A DNA stretch of 64,000 nt from Buddleja alternifolia (taxonomy: Eukaryota; Streptophyta; Magnoliopsida; Lamiales; Scrophulariaceae), in assembly GCA_019426215.1 (NCBI GenBank), contig CM033402.1:23074104-23138103 (forward strand), in the 5' to 3' direction. The translations under genes and the position numbers were made by a program. Shown here one piece after another: positions 34,860 through 46,967 of this stretch; the first letter of the stretch is position 1; the number at the start of each line of letters is the position of its first letter. The notes below the pieces were generated by a model. It saw nothing but the letters and a program-made list of their open reading frames with translations. It had not been told where the DNA came from and ran no database searches.

Positions 34860-37381
34860 ATGGCTATTTTTGTTCAAAGTTTGGATGGATGTGACGCGTT
34901 CAATATTCAGGCGTTCGAAATAGTAGCAAAGATGGAAATACTACTTTACACGCCCAAACGTGAGACCTCTAATGTTCGGACGTTCGGAAAAGAGTTGGGA
35001 CCCAAGTTTATCATGAACAGCATGTCCGAACGTGAAGAAGATAAAGTCCGAACATAGACCGATCTACGTCCGACCGTAGGGCCCTCTAACGCTTGAACGT
35101 CCATGGCTAACTCCTCCGACATTGAGCATTCGACTCTTATTCTTTCTGAGCCCGTTGACATTCCTTCACCTTTTTCCCTAGTCCCGGGAAATCGGTACTC
35201 GATGCCGATGAGGGTAAGTTGTTTTTGAATGTAGAAGATAATATGGTTATTTGTGATAGATATGAGGTTTTTAAGCATCCACTTGATTTTGATTTATCTT
35301 AACACATTGATGTTTTTGATCCTTTTAGTGTTGAGCACTTTCAGGAAAACCAAGTCAATAATCTTCTACATCCCTACATCGTGGACCTGATGTATATCAA
35401 AGTGATGAGTGAAGAAAATCGAGAAGTTATCTCTAGCTTGGAGAGAAATCCCCATCATCACCCGAAGTATGGGGAAGATAGGGTAATTGAAGTGTTGAGG
35501 GACTATATAAAATTCATGAGTGGATGATTGCTTGTTCTAACCCTAGGATATGTACCACAAATAATTGGCTAATCTTCACTCCAAGTGGCCAAAAATTGAA
35601 GTGATACCCGAGAGTGGATTGGAGAACAAACAAGGCATTCATACATAAACTATCTTGAGCGAATCTCTTACATAAAGTCAAGCTAGTGACTTTAAAAGAT
35701 CGCTTCTTGGGAGGTAACCCAAGCTTTGTGAGTTTTCTTTCATTTTTTGTTTGTTTCTTGCTTTTCTTAGTTTTAGGTTTTCTTTTTGTTTGTTTTATCT
35801 GAGCATGCACTTTTGGCATGTGTTTTTCTGCTTGATGGTTTGTTTGATAAGTATGTTGAGCATGTTAGTAGTGATTTCTAATTGTTTTGAGATGCCTATT
35901 TTGAAGAGATGAGCTTGATTTGGAACATATTTGGGAGGAAGGATTGTTTTTCAACATCCTTAGTTGTAAGTACTCTTATACCTTTTACAAGCTTTTATGT
36001 GAGACAACATTAGAGACAATGTTGAGTTTATGTTTGGGGGCTATATGTGGGTATTACTTTGTGGTGTTAACACATTCATACGATTGATCACCATGTGTTT
36101 GTTATATTACCTAGTTTATTCAAATCATGTGTTCCTAGTTTAGCTCAAGTTTGGAGGAGACTTTGTATGCTATCATGTTTATATGCTTTTATGTTGAGAA
36201 ATTCAAGCATGAAAAAAAAATTTAGTCCTTCCAATTGATACATTGAGATTGATTTACTTGAAAAAATGGCATGATTTCTATGAGTAATATGAATTTAATG
36301 GAACATATATATCTTTAAAATTGCTTGTGGAGACCCTAGACTAGGATTGATTTCCTAAGATGATTCACATTGCACATAAGTCGAGGGTAGAGGAGTTGAG
36401 TTGAATAACTATCCTGAGACACTTGAGGAATCTTTTTCGAAAATATTGGCTTAAATTCTTTTCACGTAGGTTGTAAATTCAGTAGTTAATTTTGTATGCT
36501 AAATAAGGAAAAAGGTTGAAATTTTTGTATGACCAAAGTTGTCAAGCTAATATGTATTGGAAGTGAAGAGTTTCATGCCTACATACTATACTATTATGCT
36601 AATTTGAGCTAAACTCAAGCCAAAAGGAGTTTAATTGTAGAAATATCTAGTTTTGTTCCGTAGCCTTAGATACTCGAGTGATTAAATCCTTAGGAGTGTC
36701 TCTACACTTAATGCCCTAATACTATCTAGTTTGGGAGTCATTGATCTAAAGTTTGTCACATGGGTGTCATAGAAAGCCTAATGAAATAAAACATTGCACA
36801 TGATCTAGCATTAATGAATTTAAATGGGAAGTTTCACAGGAATTTAAAGTATGCTTGTTTGAAGTAATGGAATTTAAATGGCTATGAGGTTTTCTATGAT
36901 TCGTGTGCCTTGTATTTGATCAAAAATTGATAGATATGGGATTAATGTCCAAGAATTGGTAAGGATGCTCTTGACTATAATGCTTTAGATTTATTTTCAC
37001 TACACTCTATGGAGTCTTTCGAGTATTGGTGTCACATGAGCAAAATTATTTGATATGTATATATAATTTTGAGCTTTAAAAGGATGATTTTGTGCCATTG
37101 GTACTTGTTAATTATGTTGATTTGTATTGATTGGTTGGATCTGAAATTTGTTAGATTTTGTGGGTATATCATCTGCAAACCCTCATGAGACTATAACTCG
37201 TCCTTTTTGGGAAACATCAAAGTTTAAAGGCTTGTTGCACATCCTCAGTGTAATCATTTACTCCACGAAAGTGAGTTTATCCTTTTTGTTTTTTTTTTTT
37301 GTTTATCTCTCTTTGGTTGTTCTTGATCTTATTTCTATGCTTTATCATTGCTCGAGGATGATCAATAGGTAAGTTTTGGGG
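34860..37381 (+). pseudogene. Reduced internal region of the Athila-like element
   Basis: 34860-35057 is a 65-codon frame (MAIFVQSLDGCDAF) of unknown kind, rich in CCGAACG/CGTTCGG words up to about 35110. 35235-35525 is a broken coding relic (VICDRYEVFKHPLD, IDVFDPFSVEHFQ) homologous to 17345-17640. From 35677 comes the 3' untranslated region with the conserved TTGGGAGGTAACCCAAG box (35707-35723). No protease, RT or integrase motif is present, so movement would need another element's proteins. Confidence 0.65.
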
Positions 37382-38779
37382 TGTTGATAAGTTATGAATT
37401 CACATGTTTGAGAGCCTTATATTATGCATGATTTATACCACATATGCTTGTAATTTGTGTGTTTATTGAGTAAAGGTGGAAAATCATTCCAATTGAGGAA
37501 AACTGGACGGAAATGATGAAATTCAAAACATTTAGAGTCCGAATTTGAAGAAGTGCCCTTCTACAAAGTTGTAGAGCTCTATTTTGGCTTCACGTTCGAA
37601 CATGAATTGCCTGACGTCCAAACATGAGTTCAGCGAGAAAAAGTCAGATTTTAAGAGACAATTACGTCTGTGCCTAAGAAGGGTTCAAGGACGGAAGTGG
37701 GGATGCACAATGTTCGAACGTCGGCGTCGAAAGCAACAGTTTTGGAAATTTTCAATTCTAATTCAAAGAAGATTCTTCTACCCATTGGTTACAAATACTA
37801 GATCAGCTCTGTAGGGTTTGGTACATGAAATATACATAGAATAGAGCCCTATTAGTGTTTAGATTTAGTTTTTACATATTCATGTAGATCTACACAAACC
37901 CTTGAAGGTGAAAAAATCAAGAAGCATGTAAGGGATGAAGATCGAAGTTCAACCATCAAATTTAATAGGGAGTTTTCTTAGATTAGAGTTATATTTGTCT
38001 ATGAATATAAATCTTTTTTTGATTTTCTATCTTTTATATTTGTTGATGAATTAGAATCTTCGAACTAAGGCCATGTTTAGGCTAATTTATGAGATTTGAG
38101 TTATAAATTGTGTTTTTCAAATTAATTCCATTGTTACTTTGTGTTTTAATCTTGTTCGTAATGCTTCATATGATTAGCTACCATATGTAAGATTTTTTGC
38201 TTAAATTATCTGTTCGGGAGAAAGTGAATTAAGGTGAAAAAAGGATTAATAACATCTTCTAAGTCAGTTGATGCTAGGGATAGCCACATACTCCGAATGC
38301 TGTAAGCCGAATTTATTTGGAAGAATCTGGGGAAAATTTTAGTATTTAATGCACACAAAAGAGATTGCTACACCCAATCTAGTATAGGTTATCATGAGCG
38401 AGGGTTCAGCATGATAATAATCTTAAGGAATTTTCCACCTTAACAACATTTTAACAACATTAGTCTAATAATATGAAAACGTGATTTTAACAAGAATTGA
38501 TTAACTTATGCCAACACACGTGTCTTAATCTCTATCTTCCACAGCTATCTTGATTTCGACATCTTGTTTCTTATATGTTGCTTCCATAATATTTTAGTTA
38601 ATTTTATTGCTTTTAAAATCTTTAAATCTTTATTTTCTTTAAGTTTTTGCTTGCTTTAATTTCTCATAAAACTAAAATACAAGTCTCTGTGGGTTCGATA
38701 TCCGAACTTAATTGTCTACTTTATTACTACACATGACCAGTCCACTTGCTATGCAAACTCGTGAGGTTCTAGCGTGTCA
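37382..38779 (+). repeat. Athila-like 3' LTR
   Basis: TGTTGATAAG...AGCGTGTCA, 1398 bp, preceded by the polypurine tract AAGTTTTGGGG. Same family as the split 5' LTR. Confidence 0.9.
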
Positions 38780-39094
38780 GACGTCAAGTCTGTCACTAGA
38801 GTAGTTAGACTCAATTCACTCATTGGTGAGGTCAACCTCGAAATGCGGCTTCATGGGCAAGTGGTAATCTTAGCTGATAACTAAATTGGGATTTGTTCTC
38901 AAATAAATGAATGAGAAAGTGTCCTATGTGATTATAGATAATAGAGATTAAAGTTTTTGGCCAAAGCAATGGAGTCGATTGTGCGAAGCACAACATCGAA
39001 CTCAATGACTTTGTATTATTATAATTAATATATATGGTGAAGCTTAGTGAGTTTGACATTACCGTGACTCTCACTTGACTAGGACAGGTGAATA
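38780..39094 (+). repeat. Middle fragment of the old copia LTR
   Basis: Starts GACGTCAAGTCTGTCACTAG and matches the LTR of the inserted element from about 47462. Ends with GAATA (39090-39094), the duplicated target of the younger copia. Confidence 0.85.
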
Positions 39095-40824
39095 TGTTAA
39101 GATTATGCCCTCAGATGTCATAGAGGATAGAATGTATAGGGCATATATCTTGTATTGAACTTAAACTCTTCTTAAATAAAAGGCATTATTGAGTTTTCAC
39201 TTAATTCTTATTTGCATCTATAGGTTGTGTAAAACATTTTGTCCATGTTTTTAGTGCGATCCCTATAGTTCCAATGGGATAGGAAGATTGGCACTAGAGA
39301 GATCGATCTTGATTACTAAAATAAAGACTTCGAATACTTGTACATTCTAAGCTCCGACATGGGAGTGCCTATCTGGTATCATGGGATGATAGGAGATTAA
39401 GATTTTAGACACGTCGGTGGAACTGATACGTTCGAACACGACTCGCATTGGTTCTGTCACATGAGTTTTCACTCTGTGACTGTCAATGACGGAACTGATT
39501 ATGCGTAATAGGTATATGTGAACTTTGACCTGAAGTATCAGGCTGAAGATGCACTTGTGACGTCAAATCTTTCACTAGAGTAGTTAGACCCAATCACCCT
39601 TTGGTGGGGTCAACCTCGAAATGCGGACTTGATGGGCAAGTGGTAATCTTAGCAGATATCTAATATGGGATTTGTTCTCTCATAAGTGAATGAGTATGTA
39701 CCCTATGTGATTATAGATAAATAGAGATCAAAGTCTTTGGCCAAAGCAAACGAGACGATTGTGCTTGGCACTAAATCAATCTCAATGATCTCGTATTTAT
39801 TATGATTTATACATATGGTCAAGTCCAGTGAGTTTGACATAACCATGACTCTCACTTGACCGGGGAACATGAACAAAGGGTTTATACATATACGGTATTT
39901 ATGATTGGAAGGTTTCGGAATGATCCTATCATTCATTTTCATTTTGGATTACGAAGTGGGCCACGTGACTGGCTAGGTGTTACCCACTTCCTTTAGTTTT
40001 CTCTCATTGCCAAACGAAATGAACCTAAAGAGTCGCGCTAAAGGATTGACAAAGAAAAATGAAGAAAAAGGAATTTCTATTATTTCTTCTGGGAGTTTTA
40101 ATTTATTGGATAAATTAAATAATTAATTATTCATTAGATGAAATAATTAATTATAATGATAAGATTAATTAGTAATTAATTTCCTTGTGAAATATATTAA
40201 TGAATTAATTTGGTTAATTAATTAATTAATTTATTTATTGGATACAATAAATTATTAATTGAAATAAGAAATTAATTAAATAAAACAAATCCCGGAGCTA
40301 AATAAGGAGTCCAATTGGACGCCTACTAGGCCTCAATGTGGCATCTTTGAAAGGCCTCATATTAGGGCTCTTTTGTTTTGACTTGTTCAATAAGTCATGA
40401 GGTATATAAGGACTCTTTGACTTAGAACAAGTAAGAAGAGAATACACAACTCTCATAACTCTCAAAAAGAAAGAAAAATATTCCTCCCTTCTTTATACCT
40501 AGCCGTCAACCATAGAGAAAGAAGAAAGGGAATTTTTCGTTTGTTGATCCGTGCGTGACGATTTAGAGACGACATATTTTCGTTGTTCGGATCAAGTTCA
40601 AGTTTGAAGAATCAAATCAAAGGATTGAAAATTTGGAAGCTTCAATATTTCGAGTTTGGAGAAGAAGAAGTTTTTCTCCATCATCATATTCATATTAACG
40701 AGTAAGTTTTATTCGTTATACGCTTTTTGATTCAATTATGCGAATTAGAGTACCAATTGGGTTTTTGTTTTAATTTTTGAAATCCCTTCTGTTGCGTTTA
40801 TGCTTTTTCGAATGAAACCCAACT
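39095..40824 (+). repeat. 5' LTR of complete copia
   Basis: TGTTAAGATTATGCCC...AAACCCAACT, 1730 bp; the terminal A is T here. TATA box TATATAAG at 40403-40410. The 3' LTR differs by a deletion of about 110 bases that removes this TATA box. Confidence 0.93.
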
Positions 40825-40825
40825 G

Positions 40826-40838
40826 TGGTATCAAAGCC
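40826..40838 (+). other. Primer-binding site of complete copia
   Basis: TGGTATCAAAGCC, initiator tRNA-Met type with one change, one base after the LTR. Confidence 0.9.
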
Positions 40839-42998
40839 AATCTCTGATTTGCATATTTGATCTTGTATACGTGATTTAAGAATTGCATGTTATGTGTTTT
40901 TCAAGCATGTTTGTATGTTTTTCTTAAATTTGCATTTTATGGTTTTTTACCTAGTTTTTTTATTTTTAGTTATTGTAAATCTGGGGATATTTGATGATAT
41001 TGAAAATCGAAAAATAGCGAGGAAAAACGGGGCTCGAAAGCCCCTAGAAAAACTCGCGCACAGCTGCGCGTTGTTTAGCGCTGCCGGGCCATTCGGCCCG
41101 GTCCTATCCAGTCACTGCCCATCAGGTCGTGACCGTAGCCCGACGGGTCGTGGGTTTGGATACCCAATTTGTTGATCCGGGTCATGGATTCGGGTCGTAA
41201 AACGGGCTATGTTTGGGTCGAAATTGATTTTTGAATTTTAGGTGATTTTAATTAATTGGGTGGATCCTAATGATGATGACCCAAATAATTTAAATCAAGC
41301 CCAATTGAAAATTATCCAATTTTGATTTGTTAATTATTTTGGACTTAATCTAATTAAATATAAATGGGCCAATTAGATTGGTGATTTGGACTTAAATTAA
41401 ATTTAGCCCAATAAGAAATTAATAAACGTGAATGTTGTTCTAATTAATTATTTTGAGCCCAATTAAATTGAATCCAAGTGGACCAAAAGGATGGTGACTT
41501 GGGTTTGATGAAATAGAGCCCAATGAGATTAATTGAAATATAATATTTAATTAGAACTAATTAATTATTTTTTTTGGAGATTAATAATTGATTTATGGAA
41601 TAAATATTATTATTTTTTTCCTCGACTTGGAAATTACTTCATTTTGAATAAGAAATATAAATTATTTTTCATAGAGATTAATAATTAATTCTTTGATCAA
41701 ATAAAAGTATTTCCAATTTTTGATGGCTTTAAATCATGATAAAATAAAATATAGAATTCCATATTTTGTGTGTTCATATTATTTTAATTAAAGGTAGATG
41801 CACTTAATTCTTAATTTCGTGCATATAAGTCATCTAGTTGGACAAGAATGATTTTAATTGAAATAGTGAATATGCGAAATCATAAGGAATTTTATAAAGG
41901 ACGTTTAGTTGGACTAAAATTTTAATAATCAACATAAGTGATTTAATTTTGCGAGCATGTATTAAATGTTGCGAGCATGTATTAATCGATGCGAGCATGT
42001 CTTATGTGATTAACACACTAATCATGGACTTAGGATTATATGTTTTACCTTTAATTTTATGGTTTATCAAATTTGAAGCTATTTATTATATTCTTAGAAA
42101 TAATGCATGAGTTGTTGTAGGAATCGAGATAACATAGTTCAAAGTTGATAAAGTCAAAAGGCCCATGAATGTTTAATAGGTTTAAACTATGCCTTTTTTG
42201 ATAGCCCATTGGCTCGGGCCCTCTAGTAAAAGTCCATGATCAAGTGATGATTTTATTTATTCATTTATTTAAATTCTATGTTTATTTATATTGAAAGACA
42301 TGATTATTAGTAGTATTTTTATGCATGATCAATATAGAATAAAGCGTTATACAAATTGAATAATGTGCAAAGTGAGACCAAAATCTTTTGACGAATTAAA
42401 TTCTCCCAAATAAATTATACTGAGTTAGAAAAGGATGTTTGACATCCTCACCCTCCACTAAGCTTTCTAAAATTAGAATTACTATAAATGTGTAATGCTT
42501 CCCAGTTATGGGGGTTATACATTTAAAATAATTTGAAATTCCATAAAATGCATGCATATGCCTTAATCGAAACATATTTCACCCCAGAAACCTGTTCGGT
42601 TGCAAGGTGAAATTCAGATGCTAGATTATAGGAGTTAGTGGGATAAACTCAGGTAGTTCACGAACCTAGAAATCAAATGGGTTGCGGTTTGGTGAACTAT
42701 GGGGAAACTTATTGAAACATTTATTGGATAAATTGATATTAGATATCACTTCAAATAATTAATGGGCCAGAAACCGGTTAGGTTGCAACCTATTTAATTA
42801 ATTGAGTATCTCAATACCTGCTGTGGAATCGATGCCAATGATGATTCCCGATTTTCACATGGGAATGTGGGATTTGAAAAATGAAGTAAGAGCCAAGATA
42901 AATTTTAAGTCCTTAATTTTTCTTGGTTAAGTCAAAACAAGTAATCTAATAAATCTGGTTTATTTCTGCAGTCAATTTCTCGTTTATCTCTCTCAAAT
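40839..42998 (+). other. Long non-coding leader
   Basis: 2.2 kb between primer site and gag without a credible ORF; the 93-codon frame at 40894 has no recognisable content. It holds a GC-rich patch (41030-41220) and a tandem repeat: three 20-bp units beginning GCGAGCATGT at 41951, 41971 and 41991. Confidence 0.7.
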
Positions 42999-43830
42999 AT
43001 GACAAACCCACTTTCAATTCTACTCGAAAAGAATACTCTGCCGGACCCAATTATACGGACTGGCTTAGAAATTTGAGGATTGTCCTCAATTGAGAATCAC
43101 TGGAATACGTCTTGGAGGCTGATATCCCGGCGGCTCCTGCTAGAACACGTGCCAACGAGGAAGAGGTCCAAGCCCATAAAAACTGAGTTAAGGATGACCT
43201 CCGGGTGAGAGGATACATGGTGGGATCTATGACTAATGATCTTCAGAGGTCACATGATAAGATGCCCATTGCAAGAGCTATCCTAGCTCACCTAGTAGAG
43301 CTCTATGGAGAGCATAGTCGAACTGCACGATATGAGATATCGAAAGAGCTCTTCGGAGCCAAGATGAAAGAAAGTGAGAAGGTTGGTGATCATGTCCTCA
43401 AAATGATTTCGAGGATCGAGAAATTGGAAGCTCTCGAATTCACCATGAATGCCACCCTTCAAACTGACTAAATCTTGCAGTCTCTTCCTGATTCCTTCTT
43501 CCAATTTGTGGTTAACTTTAACTGCAATGAGATAGAGTGCAATTTACTTGGGCTAATAAACAAGTTGGTTACTGCACAATCTCAAATGAAACCAAAGGGA
43601 AAGGAAACTACCTTGGTCATCTCTTCTGGACCCAAAAAGTCTAAGAAGAAGAACAACAAGAACAAGAAAAGGTCTAGCGAGCTTGGAGCTCAAGGGGGTA
43701 CCAAGAAGGGTAAGGGAAAGGCTCAAGGGTTTTACAAGAGCAAAGGACCTAAGAAAATGGATAGATGTCTCAAGTGCGGTGAGCTTGGCCACTGGAAGAG
43801 AAACTATCCCAAATTAGGCAAAGGCGCACA
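42999..43830 (+). pseudogene. Copia gag
   Basis: ATG at 42999 (MTNPLSILLEKN). A one-base deletion near 43050, TGA stops near 43092 and 43185, and TAA at 43469-43471 break it. 43205-43471 and 43475 onward cover the capsid region. A Lys-rich linker precedes the zinc knuckle at 43766-43807, C-x2-C-x4-H-x4-Y: the last Cys is Tyr (43805-43807). Immediately followed by the protease. Confidence 0.88.
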
Positions 43831-46800
43831 AGGTATGGAACTATTAGTTTTTGAAACTAACTGTTCTATGACCGTATTTTCTACTCCGTTGATTCTGGAC
43901 TCAGGGGCTTGTGCCCATGTTTGTTGTTTGGATCAGGATCTACAGAGAAGTAGAAAGCTGGGCCGAGAAGAAGTGATGATCAAAGTAGGTAGCGGGGAAA
44001 GCATCGCAGCTACTAGGATCTGATCTACTTCTCTTTATTTGAATTCTGGACATTTACTGTTTTTAGATAATGTTTTGGTTTTGCCCAAGGGGCTTAAGAA
44101 CATTGTATCTATTCCTATCTTAGTTAAGATTGGATATACATTCTGTTTTTCTAAATTAAATTGTGACATTTATTATGGAAATAAATTAGTTGGCAATGCA
44201 TGTTTAGTTAATGGTTTGTATTATTTAAATGTCCGTAATTCATCTGATGTTAATGTTGTCACACCTAAACGTGGTAGGCAAGAAACTAACTTAAGACTCA
44301 AGTGGCATCTTAGACTAGGCCATGCCGGAGAGCACAAGATCCACAAAATGGAAAAAGATGGGCTTTTAAGCTCACTAGGCTCGGACCCTATTCCTACATG
44401 TGAATCATGTCTCTTAGGCAAGATGGCTAGATCCCCCTTCACAGGGACTTTTGAAAGGGCTACGCAAGTCTTAGGATTAGTGCATACCGACATCTGCGGA
44501 CCATTTGGAGAAATGGCTCGTGGAGGTTTCTACTACTTCATCACTTTCACTGACGACCATTCAAGATTTGGTCTAGTGTATTTAATGAAGCAAAAGTCTG
44601 AATCCTTTGAAAGATTCAAAGAGTTCAAGGCCTTAGTAGAAAATCAAACTGGGCAAAATATAAAAACTCTACGATCGGATCGTGGAGGAGAATATATGAG
44701 TGCCGAGTTTGATGAATTCCTAAGACAAAAAGGAATAATGTTACAACTAACACCACCAGCAACTCCTCAACTGAATGGAGTAGCCGAGCGAAGGAATCGA
44801 ACACTGTTGGACATGGTTAGTTCCATGCTTAGTTACACTGATTTACCCATTTCGTTGTGGGGATACGCGCTCCTTACCGCTGCTCATGTTTTGAACAGAT
44901 GTTCCTCCAAATTCGTTCCTAAAACTCCGCATGAGATGTGGAATAATAGGAAACCGAGTCTTAATCATATTAAGATTTGGGGATGCCCCGCTTATATCAA
45001 GAAGACTAAAGTGGAGAAATTGGAAGCAAGATCCCTAATGGGACGTTTCATTGGTTATCCTGAAGATTCCATGGGATTCTTCTTTTACCTACATGATGAT
45101 CAAAGAATCATCATGCCCCTATAAGCTCACTTCCTTGAGGATGAGTTAATCTTGGAAGGGGGCAAAGGTAGGAAAATTGTTCTAGAAGAACAAAATGAAA
45201 CTCCCTCAAATACATCTGTTCAAGAACCGAGGCCTGAACCCATAGTAGCACAACCACCACGTAGATCTGGTAAAATACCGCATGAACCTGAGAGGTACGA
45301 GTATCTACTGCAGGGGGAGCGAGAGCTTCACACTGTAGTACAAGAAGGTCATGAAGATGATCCTTGTACCTATGATCAAGCGATGGTGGATGTCGACGCT
45401 TCAAGATGGCGAGAAGCCATGGAAACAGAAATGGACTATATATATGCAATCGAACCATGTCTGGACTTTGGTAGATCGTCTTGAAGGTATAAAACCTATA
45501 GGATGTAAGTGGATCTATAAAAGAAAGATAGGTAGCGATGGCAAGGTTGACACCTTTAAAGTCAGGCTCGTAGCGAAAGGGTATAGTCAAAGAAAAGGAA
45601 TTGACTATCAATAAACTTTTTTACCCATGGCTATGATAAAGTCCATACGAATTCTGTTATCCATAGCTGGATACTTAGATTATTAGATATTGAAAATGGA
45701 TGTCAAAACAACCTTTCTAAATGGATTCCTCGAGGAGGATATCTATATGGAACAGCCAAAGGGTTTTGAGTCCGAGTCCGATATCCATAAAGTATGTAAA
45801 CTTGAGAGGTCCATTTACGGTCTCAAGCAATCATCTAGAAGCTGGAATCTCCATTTTGATGAAGAAGTTAAGGGATATGGCTTCATTAAGAATGAAGATG
45901 AACCATGTGTCTACAAGAAGACTAGTGGGAGCAAACTCTCATTCTTAGTACTCTGTGTGGATGACATTCTACTTATAGGAAATGACGTAGGAATGCTCAC
46001 CACTGTCAAGAAATGACTTTCGAGTACGTTTTCCATGAAAGACTTGGGAGAAGCCACATACATTCTAGGAATGCGTATCTACAGGGATAGAACAAATAGA
46101 ATGATAGGCCTCTCTCAAGCCCTTTACTTAGAAAAGGTCCTAAAGAGGTTTAAGATGGACAACTCTAAGAAAGAGTTTCTTCCCATGAGGCATGGAGTAC
46201 ACTTATCCAAGTCTATGTGTCCTCAAAGTGAGGAAGATAGACAAGAGATGAGTAATGTACCCTATGCTTCTACAGTTGGTAGCCTGATGTATGTAATGCT
46301 ATGTACTAGACCCGACATTGCCTTTGCCTATGCCTATGCTGTGAGCGTGGTAAGTCAATTTCAGGCAAACCCAGGAAAGGAACATTGGATAGCTGTGAAG
46401 AATATCCCAAAGTATCTGAAAAGAACTAAGGATATGATTCTCATCTATGGAGATGGATACCTGAAGATGGAAGGTTATTCAGATTCAGACTTTTAGTCTG
46501 AGGTTGATGATCGAAAATCCACTTCAGGGTTTGTTCTTACTCTCAATGGTGGAGCGGTGTCTTGGAAGAGTTCCAAGCAAAGCACAACCGCTGATACCAC
46601 CACAGAAGCAAAGTATGTAGCAGCCTCAGAGGTAGCGAAAGAATCTGTTTGGATGAGGAAGTTTCTTGGAGAACTTGGAATGGTCCCTAGTGCTCAGCTC
46701 TCGTTGCCACTTCATTTTGATAACAATGGAGCGATAGCGCAAGCCAAGGAACCGAGGTCTCATAACAAGTCCAAACATATTGAGAGAGGATTTCACATCA

Positions 46801-46952
46801 TCAAGAAGATCGTTGGCACATGAGAGATAGCAGTGCAAAAAATAGCCTCAGCTGACAATATAGCTGACCCGTTCACCAAACCACTACCTCAGGCTGTTTT
46901 GGACCAACACCTGGAAAGGATGGGTATTAGATACCACAATGAGTGGCATTGA
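43831..46952 (+). pseudogene. Copia pol (protease, integrase, RT, RNase H)
   Basis: Protease PLILDSGACAHVC near 43890-43930 is intact at D-S-G-A but followed by a stop near 44021. Integrase 44039-45124: zinc pair WHLRLGH / CESCLLGK, DDE core HTDICGPF, LRSDRGGEY and NGVAERRNRTL, all present. RT from 45390: frame shift near 45470, TAA at 45612, catalytic box C-V-D-D (45954-45965, Tyr to Cys), TGA near 46015. RNase H 46380-46952 with EGYSDSDF, a TAG at 46495, HFDNNGAI and a TGA near 46822; the final ADPFTKPL block ends in TGA at 46950-46952. A six-base duplication gives A-Y-A-Y-A near 46328. Confidence 0.92.
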
Positions 46953-46967
46953 GTGCAAGTGGGAGAT

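Larger units (their letters stand above)
20962..38779 (+). mobile_element. Non-autonomous Athila-like element, split by nested copia elements
   Basis: 5' LTR: 20962-22299 plus 34525-34752, interrupted by the insertion at 22300-34524 with target duplication GCTTC/GTTTC. Primer site at 34759-34776. Internal region is only about 2.6 kb. 3' LTR: 37382-38779. There is no protease, RT or integrase. The first dozen or so bases of the 5' LTR are missing and replaced by copia LTR sequence, so no duplication around the whole element can be seen. The right flank (38780) is old copia LTR, which it had entered. Confidence 0.82.

Noticed and set aside
34946..35278. Minus-strand 110-codon frame at 34946-35278
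   Set aside because: Lies across the CCGAACGT-rich interior of the Athila-like element on the opposite strand; no motif or homologous frame in the related copy.
41951..42010. CRISPR-like array at the 20-bp repeats, or at 19726-19806
   Set aside because: Units are directly adjacent without spacers and the context is a plant retrotransposon.
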